NCBI RefSeq assembly: GCF_019049855.1
Contig: NZ_JAHLSY010000013.1
Location: 1-64,000 of the forward strand
Direction of reading: 5' to 3'
Length of the DNA: 64,000 nucleotides
DNA from: Hydrogenophilus thiooxidans
GTDB lineage: Bacteria; Pseudomonadota; Gammaproteobacteria; Burkholderiales; Rhodocyclaceae
In this document: in pieces, positions 1 to 8,541 of the stretch
Layout of the letters: each line of letters opens with the position of its first letter
How positions within the stretch are numbered: the stretch's first letter is position 1
The notes under the pieces: generated by a model
What the model saw: only the letters and a program-made list of their open reading frames with translations
Databases searched by the model: none
What the model was told of the DNA's origin: nothing
Translations under genes and position numbers: made by a program

Positions 1-194
1 GTTTCGCGTTCCTTTTGCAGTGCCCTGAGGTTCGAGACCCCGTGGCGACGCAGGCAGCGATCGAGCGCCGAGCGGCTCAGATTGGGGTTGAGGAAGGTCA
101 GGGCAAGCTCGCGGTGACTGACCGAAGCCGGTGCTTTTTGGATCTCGAGACGAATCCGCGGTGTCGTTCGGGCGTTGGCATGAATGCGCGGCAT
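1..194 (-). pseudogene. IS481-like transposase remnant (N-terminus, runs off window)
   Basis: The ATG at 192-194 is preceded by a good ribosome binding site (GAAGGAG). The first residues, MPRIHANARTTPRIRLEIQ, look like the start of IS481-type transposases. They run almost directly into LSRSALDRCLRRHGVSNL, a block that normally follows the helix-turn-helix region and a linker. About 60-80 residues therefore seem to be missing in frame between residue ~30 and the LSRSALD block. The catalytic DDE core would lie beyond the window edge. A DNA-binding-defective, inactive transposase is the inference; the family call rests on these two motifs only. Confidence 0.6.
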
Positions 195-302
195 GGCTAT
201 GCTCCTTCGTTCAATGCTTTCCAGCCTTGGAACAAGCGCTCAAGGAGTCGGTACGCTTCGAAAAGTTTAGCACGACTTCGTATAATGATATGGGATCTGA
301 CA
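1..302. mobile_element. Edge of an IS481-like insertion sequence (partial)
   Basis: The first 194 bases encode an IS481-like transposase N-terminus on the minus strand, and about 108 bases of non-coding leader follow up to 302. Read on the minus strand, the sequence beginning at 302 starts TGTCAG, and many IS481-family ends begin with TGT. This would place the element's end one base past the TAG stop of the neighbouring glycosyltransferase (304-306). The other end lies outside the window, so neither the inverted-repeat pair nor a target duplication can be checked. The element marks the left border of the AT-rich glycan island. Confidence 0.5.
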
Positions 303-303
303 G

Positions 304-3300
304 CTAAGCTGATAGGAAATTTTTGCCAGATACCAAAATATCATTCCACAAATATATAATATTATCAATTGAAAAATTGTTGGCAACCCAGCTGTTAAAT
401 TTTTCAGCATCTTCGACAAGAGAGTAACGATCATTGAAATAATGAAGGATTTCGATTATCCAAATATTGATTTCTTTAGGAAGAAATTTAATGGGTGAAT
501 TTTCTAAATACTGTGAAATTGAGTCTGAGGAAAGTAAAGGAGTACCAATGGCGGCGAATTCAATCATCAAAGGCAAGAATTTAGGTAAATCATCAGGGGA
601 AATGTCTGGTAAAATTACTAATTGCAAGTCGAGTTCGAATAATTCTTCAGGATTATTATCGCAGGGTTTCAAAAAACAATAATGTACATTTTCTAGATTA
701 TATTGAGTAGTAATTTTTTCTTTAAAATCGTCGAGAAACAAAAAAGTCCAATCTACAAATTCGCATGTTCTTTTTACAATTTCTAAGATAACTTGTATCG
801 AAGCTTCATTTATCAAAAGACAGCCGCTTTTTAATTTATAGGTTGAAAGAAAGTTTTGTGTTTTTATTTTTTTTTCATAAAAAAAACACCATTTTTGGTA
901 GTCAATAGCATCAGGAATTGTATAGATTGGAATTTTTTTTGAAATATTTATGAGTTTTTGTGAAATGTAAGAGTGATTGGTAATAATTCCATCGATGTAT
1001 TCTTGTTGATACTCGTATAAAACTGTGGCAAGTTGTCTGGAGAAAATTATACTGATATCAGAAATGCTTATATAGATTTTTAGATTTGAGTGTATTCTTT
1101 TCCAAGCCATTACTCTTTTGTGCAAATCTGTTTCAAGACAATGGTGAAGTAAAATAGTATCAGGTTGCATTTTCATAACTTCAGTGACGCTTGGAAGACG
1201 AACTTTATAGAGTATTTTTGCTTGGACCCAACCATTATCAACAAGTTTTTTAAATGGTAAATAGATTCGGCTGTTGTGACATTTGTCATCGTTTGAAAAA
1301 GCAAGAATTTTTAAACGGTTTTTTTGGTAGTGTTGCCAAGAGATTGGAAATGTTAGATCAAGATCTGGCGTGGTTTTAGAAAAGTCGAAATGTATGGATG
1401 AGGAGATACAGAATTGAAAGTTGTCTCTATGAATGGAGAGAAGTGTTTGATGGTTTCTTTCAATTTCTTCATAGTGTTTTTCTTGAGCAACATATGTATT
1501 TAATAATTCCGATAAAATAGCATTGTCATAATGTTTAATTTTACTTAGCGGTTCAACAAGTACATCAAGACCTGATTTTTTAGCTTTTAGACAATAGTCA
1601 ATCTCAAAATCAGCAATTGGAAAACTGCTGAAGTTGAAACCGCCAAGTGACTCAAAAACAGTTCTTTTTGTGCAAAAACATACTGAGGTAATTGCGTCTA
1701 CTTTATGTAAAAAATCCAATTCATTGTAAAAGCCTTTTTCGGTAATCGGCTGGTTAGCATAGGCTGGTCTTGCAACATCCCACAATCTGCTTGATCCAAG
1801 CCAAACTCCAGCAGACTCTATTAAGTGGTAATTTCTTTGAACAATTAAAGGGCCAACTGCAGCAATGTTTTGTCTAATAGCTGCAGAAACCAGTTGGGAT
1901 AGCCAGTTAGATTGACAAATTTCAACGTCAGCGTGTAGAAAAACGAGAATATCTCCTTTAGCGTGCTGAGCACCGACCATGTAAAGGCGAGACAATGAAT
2001 ACTCAAGGTCGTCAGTAATTATTTTTGTATTTTTATGAAGTTCAGTAATAGTATTAATAAACTCAATAATTCTAATGTCAGAAATCTTATGCAATACAAG
2101 CACTAATTCATAGTTAGGGTATCGAGTTTCATGAATAAGTTTTGGAACAGTATTAATGATCAAATCGAAAAGATTTGGAATAGGCATTACAATGCTGACA
2201 AAAGGTTCAATAACTAATTGGTCTTTTGTTAGTTTTGGACTACAAACATCGTTATCTACTTTATTGCAGTAAGGAATACTAACCAAAACTTCAGGAATAT
2301 GCAATATTTCACCTAATTCATTGTAGTGAAGAACTGCTTGAATAAAAGAAAGCAAAGGTGTAAATCTGATCTGGCTAATAAGTAATGTTTTAAACCAGAT
2401 TGTCTGGTCAATATAGGTAAACTCTTCAAAAAAGATTCTATCAAAATCCGGCTTAAATTTCGGATTTTTTCGTATACCAGAAGTAACGTAATCATGATCA
2501 CAATAGATTGCTGCAGCGTTCTTGTTTGCAATAAAATAATCACAAATGAGATACAAAGATTCTGGAGATAGTTTAAATCCTGGGGGAAGTATTGAAAAAA
2601 AATCGCCTATCAGATCTGTTGGTAAATTTTGTACAACAAATTGAAACGCATTTTCTGGATTAAATGTATTAACATGAATCCATCTTAGAAAATCAGTTGA
2701 ATTAAAAAGTGGATTTGGAGGTGGTATGTCAGAAACCACGATCCATCTCCAATTCGAATATAGCTGATCTCTTAGAGAATCAGAGCTATCTGCTAGTAGA
2801 TCTAAATCTTTTGATGAGGCAAAGGTTATTATTGCGACCAATGGTTTTTTCTCCCAAGTAAAAATCCGCTCAGCTATTACCTCAGCATCTACAAGCTGCA
2901 ATGATCGCATTTCTAACCACTTATGATATTGATCGAGTTTTATTTTCCTTTTTGCATCTTCTGCAATATTTTCCCATTTTTTAATTTCAGATTCTATATA
3001 TTTTGAAAGATCATTACGACAAAAAATTTCTGCATCGATTTTTCTTTGTTTTAATGTGTCTAAGGTGGAAATCGCAATACGCCATTCATACTGTGTTTTA
3101 TTTTCAGGTGATGTTGAGATTCCTCCACCAAAACGATATTTTAGAAGTGGCTCAAACCAGTAAATTAATGATTTTTTTAAATAGGCTCTGAAAGTAATAG
3201 TCTGATCATCATAGATATTTGGGAAGATGTATGGTGATTCCAAAATTAGCGACGGAGTAAATGCGGCTGATCCTCCAATTACAAGTCCGTGTGAAGTAGG

Positions 3301-3783
3301 ATTAAGCGCTATCGATTTTTCATCAAGAATCCTCTGATTAATCGGCGGAAACCAAATCCCCTTACTGCGATTTTCGTTATCAATGATTTCAACTGGTGTA
3401 TGGATCAGTGCGAATTTATTGCAGCCAAGTTTTGTCCATATTTCAGTTAATACAGATACTCTGTTGGGCAGAGAGATATCGTCACCGCCTTGAGGAACAA
3501 TAAAATCAACCAGTTTAGAAAGTTCCTGTACTGCAATGAGACCGTGTTTGGTCACACCAAGGTTCTTTTTTCTTCTTATTATTTTATAGTCGTGTTTGCA
3601 TTTTTTTTTCAAAAAGAAATTTTTGATTATTTCAAATGAGGAATCAGTGGATGCGTCGTCAGTAACATAAATTAGTAGGTTCGGGTAGTTTTGTGAAATG
3701 GCGGACTCTAATGCGTCTTCGATGAACTTTTCATGATTGTAAACTGAAATGTACAAAGCGACGCGCGGATATTGCTTACTCAT
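304..3783 (-). CDS. Giant multidomain glycosyltransferase (GT2 + GT2-like + GT2 + GT4-like), AT-rich
   Basis: This protein of about 1159 residues probably assembles a surface polysaccharide or a glycan on a cell-surface protein. Residues 1-230 form a GT2 domain (YISVYNHEKFIEDAL, then TDDAS). Residues ~305-500 form a GT2-like module. Residues ~528-790 form a second clear GT2 domain with FLHADVE in place of the DxD motif. Residues ~823 to the end are GT4/GT1-like. I chose the second ATG (3783), which has GGAAG upstream; the ATG at 3795 has no clear ribosome binding site. From residue ~300 onward it aligns by eye with the glycosyltransferase at 9706-13617, but its codon use is extremely AT-rich. 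It is the last gene of the operon and ends next to the IS element. Acceptor and sugar are unknown. Confidence 0.85.
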   Translation of the reverse strand: MSKQYPRVALYISVYNHEKFIEDALESAISQNYPNLLIYVTDDASTDSSFEIIKNFFLKKKCKHDYKIIRRKKNLGVTKHGLIAVQELSKLVDFIVPQGGDDISLPNRVSVLTEIWTKLGCNKFALIHTPVEIIDNENRSKGIWFPPINQRILDEKSIALNPTSHGLVIGGSAAFTPSLILESPYIFPNIYDDQTITFRAYLKKSLIYWFEPLLKYRFGGGISTSPENKTQYEWRIAISTLDTLKQRKIDAEIFCRNDLSKYIESEIKKWENIAEDAKRKIKLDQYHKWLEMRSLQLVDAEVIAERIFTWEKKPLVAIITFASSKDLDLLADSSDSLRDQLYSNWRWIVVSDIPPPNPLFNSTDFLRWIHVNTFNPENAFQFVVQNLPTDLIGDFFSILPPGFKLSPESLYLICDYFIANKNAAAIYCDHDYVTSGIRKNPKFKPDFDRIFFEEFTYIDQTIWFKTLLISQIRFTPLLSFIQAVLHYNELGEILHIPEVLVSIPYCNKVDNDVCSPKLTKDQLVIEPFVSIVMPIPNLFDLIINTVPKLIHETRYPNYELVLVLHKISDIRIIEFINTITELHKNTKIITDDLEYSLSRLYMVGAQHAKGDILVFLHADVEICQSNWLSQLVSAAIRQNIAAVGPLIVQRNYHLIESAGVWLGSSRLWDVARPAYANQPITEKGFYNELDFLHKVDAITSVCFCTKRTVFESLGGFNFSSFPIADFEIDYCLKAKKSGLDVLVEPLSKIKHYDNAILSELLNTYVAQEKHYEEIERNHQTLLSIHRDNFQFCISSSIHFDFSKTTPDLDLTFPISWQHYQKNRLKILAFSNDDKCHNSRIYLPFKKLVDNGWVQAKILYKVRLPSVTEVMKMQPDTILLHHCLETDLHKRVMAWKRIHSNLKIYISISDISIIFSRQLATVLYEYQQEYIDGIITNHSYISQKLINISKKIPIYTIPDAIDYQKWCFFYEKKIKTQNFLSTYKLKSGCLLINEASIQVILEIVKRTCEFVDWTFLFLDDFKEKITTQYNLENVHYCFLKPCDNNPEELFELDLQLVILPDISPDDLPKFLPLMIEFAAIGTPLLSSDSISQYLENSPIKFLPKEINIWIIEILHYFNDRYSLVEDAEKFNSWVANNFSIDNIIYLWNDILVSGKNFLSA

Positions 3784-3820
3784 CACAACTTCCATACTTC
3801 ATAAATTAACTATTTATTAA

Positions 3821-4915
3821 CTATTTTTGAATAAAATACATCACTGACTCAGTTATTGATTCGCTATAATGTCTCAATTTGATTTCATAATTATTTTTAA
3901 AATCTAAAACTAGGCGAGGAATTTTCCAAAAGTCGCCAGGTCGATGATAAACAGAAATAGCTAATCTACAGTTGGAATTTGTAATCGTTTTTTTTGCTCC
4001 CCTTAATGCATTTAGTTCCGCCCCTTCAATATCCATTTTTATGTATGTAGGTTTTTCAATCAAAATGTTATCGAGTAAGTCCAAATCCACTATGGCATTT
4101 CCATTATTTGATAAATGAGATGATGAGCCATTTCTAAAAAATTTAGCTTTGGTCGATTTATCATATAATCCAAAAGGATAACAATAAATATTTGGAAATG
4201 ATTTCAAATTCTCAAGACATTTTTGATAGTTTTCAAGACATGGTTCAAATAGATGGATAGATCGGTAGTGAGAACACTTTTCTGCAAATAAACGGGAAGT
4301 TTCTCCTTGATAGGCACCAGCATCAATAAAAACCTCATCATATTTTTTTAATTTCAAAAAATCTTCAAAATATTGTTTATTACGATTCACTTTGACTTTT
4401 TCTATAAGCGTCAGATCATATGTCAACCTAAAGATTATTAAATAATACAAAATTTCTCTAGATTCTTGTTCATCGATTATGTTGAAAAGCCATTGATAAT
4501 TTTGAACGTTTTCCAAAAATTCATTCTCAAATTCTTCATTAAAATTGATTTCCGGAAGTTCTAATTTTGTAACTTTTAAAAAACAAAAATAATCAATGTT
4601 TTCTATGCCAAGAGCATCTAATTTTTTTTTCGCTTGAATAGGCCGTTCTCCTGCAGCATTTAAAACAATAGCATTTCTTGGCAATTCATGAGTTTTAAAT
4701 ATAGGAAGATTGCAATATGATGTTTCTGTTGTGAAATCGTCAACAACGCCGTTTATTTTAAGTTTTGAACAAATCTTTTCAGTATATTTATTTCTGCCAA
4801 GAACAAATTTCGGTAGATTTGATTCATATAGAAATCTTTTGCAGGAGTTCTCTTTTTCACTAGGAAAACGATGATTAATAGCTGCTTTATAAATATCAAA
4901 CGTATTAAATCTCAT
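3821..4915 (-). CDS. FkbM-family methyltransferase with N-terminal Rossmann-like domain
   Basis: This 364-residue protein is probably an O-methyltransferase acting on a sugar of the glycan made by this operon. The SAM-binding motif FIDAGAYQGETS (~residue 195), the LFEPCLENY acidic loop and KMDIEGAEL (~295) are the hallmark FkbM sequence. Residues ~30-115 (VLGRNKYTEKICSKL, then GVVDDF) look like the small nucleotide/sugar-binding Rossmann module often fused to FkbM enzymes; a similar module begins the radical SAM protein at 7267-8529. The start overlaps the stop of the upstream Gfo/Idh gene by four bases (ATGA), which suggests translational coupling. Base composition is AT-rich like its neighbours. 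The exact methyl acceptor cannot be read from sequence. Confidence 0.85.
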   Translation of the reverse strand: MRFNTFDIYKAAINHRFPSEKENSCKRFLYESNLPKFVLGRNKYTEKICSKLKINGVVDDFTTETSYCNLPIFKTHELPRNAIVLNAAGERPIQAKKKLDALGIENIDYFCFLKVTKLELPEINFNEEFENEFLENVQNYQWLFNIIDEQESREILYYLIIFRLTYDLTLIEKVKVNRNKQYFEDFLKLKKYDEVFIDAGAYQGETSRLFAEKCSHYRSIHLFEPCLENYQKCLENLKSFPNIYCYPFGLYDKSTKAKFFRNGSSSHLSNNGNAIVDLDLLDNILIEKPTYIKMDIEGAELNALRGAKKTITNSNCRLAISVYHRPGDFWKIPRLVLDFKNNYEIKLRHYSESITESVMYFIQK

Positions 4916-6069
4916 AATACTTTCTCCACTGTTCCTTTTTTTGCAGATCTTGCTATGGCTTCAAGAAAACGCAAACCATCTATTGAGTGTTCAATACCGA
5001 ATATATATTTGTTAGAATGTTTTTTTTGTAATTTGAATTGACGTAATGAAATGGCGATGTCATAATAATAATTAGCCAATGCCTCTATGAATCCCGATGG
5101 ATGGCCAGCTTTAAATCTTTGATATCTTTCATGATTTGCGACCGATACGATTGGGGAAGCTCGATCTACCCGGATCGTATTTCCGTGCAGATCTGTTAAA
5201 AATAAGTACTCTGGATTTTCTTGTATCCATTCTGCACTTCCTTTAGATCCGAAGATTCTAATTTTAAGTCCATTTCTGTAACCTAATGCGGTTTTCGTGT
5301 ACCAAAAGTTACCTATAATATTTTTTTCAAATTTTGATATGCAATGTATCGTGTCTGTAATTTTGAAATTGCCGAAATTTTCGGCAATTGCAAATAACTC
5401 AATAGGTTGCGAGTTAGTTAAAAAATAGGTAATCATGTATAAATGAATTCCTAAGTCAAGTGAAATAGTTGGAATTTCACGATCAATGAGTCTCCAGTTT
5501 TGTGGAGTTAGTGGTTGGTTATTGTTTAATAATCGTACAAAAGAATCCTGCGGCATTTCACAAAGTATTTGATTAATTTTTCCTAACTTACCTTCCATTA
5601 TTTTTGCCTGTAATTCGCGTACCATTGGGTATCCAGTATAGTTATTTATTACGACTAAAAAACCACTATTTTCTTCTAAGATTTTATTGAGTTCGATTGC
5701 TTCGTTAGTGGTTGATGTAAGTGTTTTTTCACATATTACTGGAATTTTATTTTTGATGCACATTTTTATATGGCTGAAATGTTGATGTTGCGGTGTTAAG
5801 ATAACTATCGCATCTATATTTTCCAACTCATTTTCGATTAATTTTTCAATGTCGTCATATGCTTTGTCTATAGGTATACCATATGCTTTCGCCGTTTCTT
5901 TTGAAATTTCAATATTTCGACTAAAGCATCCTGCTGTCAGTTTAAACTTACCATCGAGTTCTATCGCTATTTTATGTGCTCTGCCAACTGCAGAGTTAAT
6001 TCCACCACCAATAAATGCAACTCGTAAACTATCGAATTTAGACACTTTTGGTCCTTTCTTCAATGACAC
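4912..6069 (-). CDS. Gfo/Idh/MocA-family NAD(P)-dependent sugar oxidoreductase
   Basis: This 385-residue dehydrogenase probably oxidises or reduces a (nucleotide-)sugar for the glycan. A Rossmann glycine motif (AFIGGGINSAVGRAH) lies at residues ~18-32. EKTLTST at ~111 corresponds to the family EKP motif with its catalytic lysine, with Thr in place of Pro. The C-terminal half has the usual substrate-binding domain, including a DLGIHLYM stretch that carries the family's active-site His. The start codon lies inside the 3' end of the ATP-grasp gene (32-base overlap), and the stop overlaps the FkbM start, so all three are probably co-translated. The substrate is not predictable from sequence. Confidence 0.85.
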   Translation of the reverse strand: MSLKKGPKVSKFDSLRVAFIGGGINSAVGRAHKIAIELDGKFKLTAGCFSRNIEISKETAKAYGIPIDKAYDDIEKLIENELENIDAIVILTPQHQHFSHIKMCIKNKIPVICEKTLTSTTNEAIELNKILEENSGFLVVINNYTGYPMVRELQAKIMEGKLGKINQILCEMPQDSFVRLLNNNQPLTPQNWRLIDREIPTISLDLGIHLYMITYFLTNSQPIELFAIAENFGNFKITDTIHCISKFEKNIIGNFWYTKTALGYRNGLKIRIFGSKGSAEWIQENPEYLFLTDLHGNTIRVDRASPIVSVANHERYQRFKAGHPSGFIEALANYYYDIAISLRQFKLQKKHSNKYIFGIEHSIDGLRFLEAIARSAKKGTVEKVL

Positions 6070-7219
6070 TAATTCTTTTTTTAATTATCGGCATCAATTC
6101 GCGCATTTGTTTTGAACTATCAAATTCAATAAAAACAATGCCAAACTTATCATGTGGTGCTGGATTTAAAAATTCTCCACTTTTCTTTAATGGAAAAAAA
6201 TCAACTTTACTAAATGGTATATTTTTAAATGAAACACCGTAAATTGATAATTTCTTGTTAGCTGTTATTGTATATCTGCCTACATGTTTAGTTTTTCGAT
6301 TTCTAAAAAACTGAAAATTTTCATTTATAAATGGCTTTAAAAAACTTTCATAGTAATTGAAACCGGTAGCCTTTTCTAATAGCAAACCAAATAAGTCTCC
6401 TGGACACCTTCTCATTATTTCAATAAATGTGATATAGTTCCCGTTTGATATAAACTGAGTATGTATTAAGCCATCTGTTAGGTTAAGACTTTTTGCAAGC
6501 AAGTTTATATTTTCTCTTACAATTTTTTTTGCAGTTTTAGAGAGTGTTGAAGGGTAGTATGAAGAGTTAACTTGATATGGATATGTTGTACAAAATTCAT
6601 CGACGAAAAAATCTAAAGCAATAGCTTTGTTTTCTAAAAAAGCAGAATGGCTATGAAGTTTACCCTCTATAAATTTCTCTGCAATTAAGATTTTTGTGTT
6701 GTACTTTTTGCTAATTTTTTTAATGATAGTTTTTATTTCTTGATCATTATTCACGAACTGAATTCCGATTCCGCTAAATAGATTAATCGGTTTTATTAAA
6801 TATGGAGCATTTATATTTATTTCTATTTGGTCGATATCTTCTATATTAATAATTTGAAACTCTGGTATAGGTAATTTAAGAGTTTTTGCTATGGTTCTAA
6901 ACTCATTTTTATGGTGTAATTTTTTTGTAGTTTCGAATGTATCAAAACCAGGAAAATTATATTTTTCTGATAGTATTGATCCAGTCAAATAAGAGTAATC
7001 ATTGCATGTTGGAATAATGTAATCGAATTGTTCGTTTTCAATTATTTTAATAATGTTTTGATAATTGGAATAGTCAGCGTAATAGGATTTGTCTGCAAAT
7101 TTATGGCATGGATCATTTTTTTTGTTGCCGCATACATGAACTTTGAACCCTTTCTTTTTGAGTAAAAAGAAAAGAGGGATAGCGCTATAACTTGATCCTA
7201 ATAAAAGAGTTTTTTTCAT
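6038..7219 (-). CDS. ATP-grasp domain protein (carboxylate-amine ligase type)
   Basis: This 393-residue protein has a Rossmann-like pre-ATP-grasp domain (TLLLGSSYSAIPLFFLLKKK), then an ATP-grasp fold. The visible elements are the lysine strand APYLIKPINLFSGIG, the KILIAEKFIEG hinge and an acidic metal site in FIEIMRRCPGD. Such enzymes activate a carboxylate as an acyl phosphate and join it to an amine or thiol. Between a sugar dehydrogenase and a radical SAM gene it could attach an amino acid or similar group to a sugar, but that is inference. It is strongly AT-rich. Its 3' end overlaps the Gfo/Idh start, and 47 bases separate it from the radical SAM gene. Confidence 0.8.
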   Translation of the reverse strand: MKKTLLLGSSYSAIPLFFLLKKKGFKVHVCGNKKNDPCHKFADKSYYADYSNYQNIIKIIENEQFDYIIPTCNDYSYLTGSILSEKYNFPGFDTFETTKKLHHKNEFRTIAKTLKLPIPEFQIINIEDIDQIEININAPYLIKPINLFSGIGIQFVNNDQEIKTIIKKISKKYNTKILIAEKFIEGKLHSHSAFLENKAIALDFFVDEFCTTYPYQVNSSYYPSTLSKTAKKIVRENINLLAKSLNLTDGLIHTQFISNGNYITFIEIMRRCPGDLFGLLLEKATGFNYYESFLKPFINENFQFFRNRKTKHVGRYTITANKKLSIYGVSFKNIPFSKVDFFPLKKSGEFLNPAPHDKFGIVFIEFDSSKQMRELMPIIKKRISVIEERTKSV

Positions 7220-7266
7220 TTCTGTTAATCCTTCACAATTTTATTGGTCTGTTATATACAAACAAA

Positions 7267-8529
7267 TTAAATTCGCTCAATCGTTCGAACTCCTTCTTTT
7301 TCTACAACTTTAATTGCGACATCAAAAAACCGATGCATCCCATGTTGCATACACTTATTACAGAATCCATTTGCTTTGCGATTTTTTAGAATTTCTTCAA
7401 GCGGGATGTCTAGAAAGCTCCGTGTCAAAGTGGGCTCCATAAGATTACTGCAGTGAACTACTGATGTATCCCATCTGATTGTCGGGAAACATTTGATCAT
7501 GAAGCATGGCCGATCTTTTACAGACTGTGCGTAAGCTAACTGTTCTTCAATGGAGTAAAGAAGAAGATCATTTGCAATTTTCATCGTTTCTGGGATAGGC
7601 ACGCCATAGAGAACATGATGTAGCATTTTTTCAGGAAATACGTGGGCTAGAATAGGTTCAAAGTAGAAACCGAGCTGTTCTGCAATTTTTTTAACCTCAT
7701 CGAAATCTTTGTTTATATTGTCTTTGTAAATGTGGTACGAAATTCTGACAAAAGTAGCTGGTGAATGTTTTTCTATGTATTCTTTAAGCTTATATAGGTT
7801 TTTTTCAAACTTCTTCCATTTTCCGCCTGTTCGTGCAATTTCAAAATTTCTTCCGGTTCCTGAGCAAGGTACTATTAATACGTCTGGTTCAGTTTTAATA
7901 AGTTTTTCGAGATTTCTTATGTCCATTAAATTAGTTGAAATCTCAACAGATATTCCTTTATTATGAGAAATTTCAACAATTTTAGGTAAGTCTGGATTGA
8001 GAAGTGGTTCCCCCCATTGATACAAATATACTGAGTTTAAAAAAGGTATTTCGTTAGACAATTTATGAAGAACTAATTCGTATGTTTCTGCTGACATCAT
8101 CCCGCCGCGTTTGTTTGCTCCCGGTAATCCCATGTTGCATGTAATGCATTTCAGATTACATATTCCAGAGACTTCAATTGTTGGGTAAAAATCACAAAGA
8201 TCCGTTGATAAGAAAAACGTTTCTCCGCGAACCCACCCGTTTTTAATGCAAAATTCTTGTGCCAATCGTCTAATTTCTCTATGCTTTGCTGTGATTATAA
8301 TTATAGCTTCATTAGGTGTAAAATTCGAAAAGAAATCATCCGGGTGAATGACTGGGTATCCAAAATGCACTGAGTCTTTAAATTTTCTTGAGTCAATAAA
8401 ACCATTAACTTTGAGATTCAAAAAGTCAAGACGTCTCACAAAACCTTTGCCTTCAAGGTTGGCTGAATAGATAAATATTTTTTTTGTACGAATGATTTTT
8501 TTAAAATCTTCTGGTGTGATCATGTTCAT
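7267..8529 (-). CDS. Radical SAM/SPASM protein with N-terminal Rossmann-like domain
   Basis: The protein has 420 residues. Residues ~10-110 form a small Rossmann-like domain (IFIYSANLEGKGFVRRL, then GFIDSRKF). The radical SAM core starts at ~120 with CNLKCITC, the CxxxCxxC motif that holds the SAM-binding [4Fe-4S] cluster, followed by YLYQWGEPLLNP, the usual GGEPL-like strand. The C-terminal part (~335-405) carries further cysteines (CFMIKCFP, VVHCSN, FCNKCMQH), as expected for SPASM/twitch auxiliary Fe-S clusters. Family members do peptide modification, dehydrogenation or epimerisation. Here a sugar-modifying role is inferred from the operon. AGGA precedes the first ATG closely; an ATG two codons further in is equally possible. 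Confidence 0.85.
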   Translation of the reverse strand: MNMITPEDFKKIIRTKKIFIYSANLEGKGFVRRLDFLNLKVNGFIDSRKFKDSVHFGYPVIHPDDFFSNFTPNEAIIIITAKHREIRRLAQEFCIKNGWVRGETFFLSTDLCDFYPTIEVSGICNLKCITCNMGLPGANKRGGMMSAETYELVLHKLSNEIPFLNSVYLYQWGEPLLNPDLPKIVEISHNKGISVEISTNLMDIRNLEKLIKTEPDVLIVPCSGTGRNFEIARTGGKWKKFEKNLYKLKEYIEKHSPATFVRISYHIYKDNINKDFDEVKKIAEQLGFYFEPILAHVFPEKMLHHVLYGVPIPETMKIANDLLLYSIEEQLAYAQSVKDRPCFMIKCFPTIRWDTSVVHCSNLMEPTLTRSFLDIPLEEILKNRKANGFCNKCMQHGMHRFFDVAIKVVEKEGVRTIERI

Positions 8530-8541
8530 TTTTCCTGTAAT

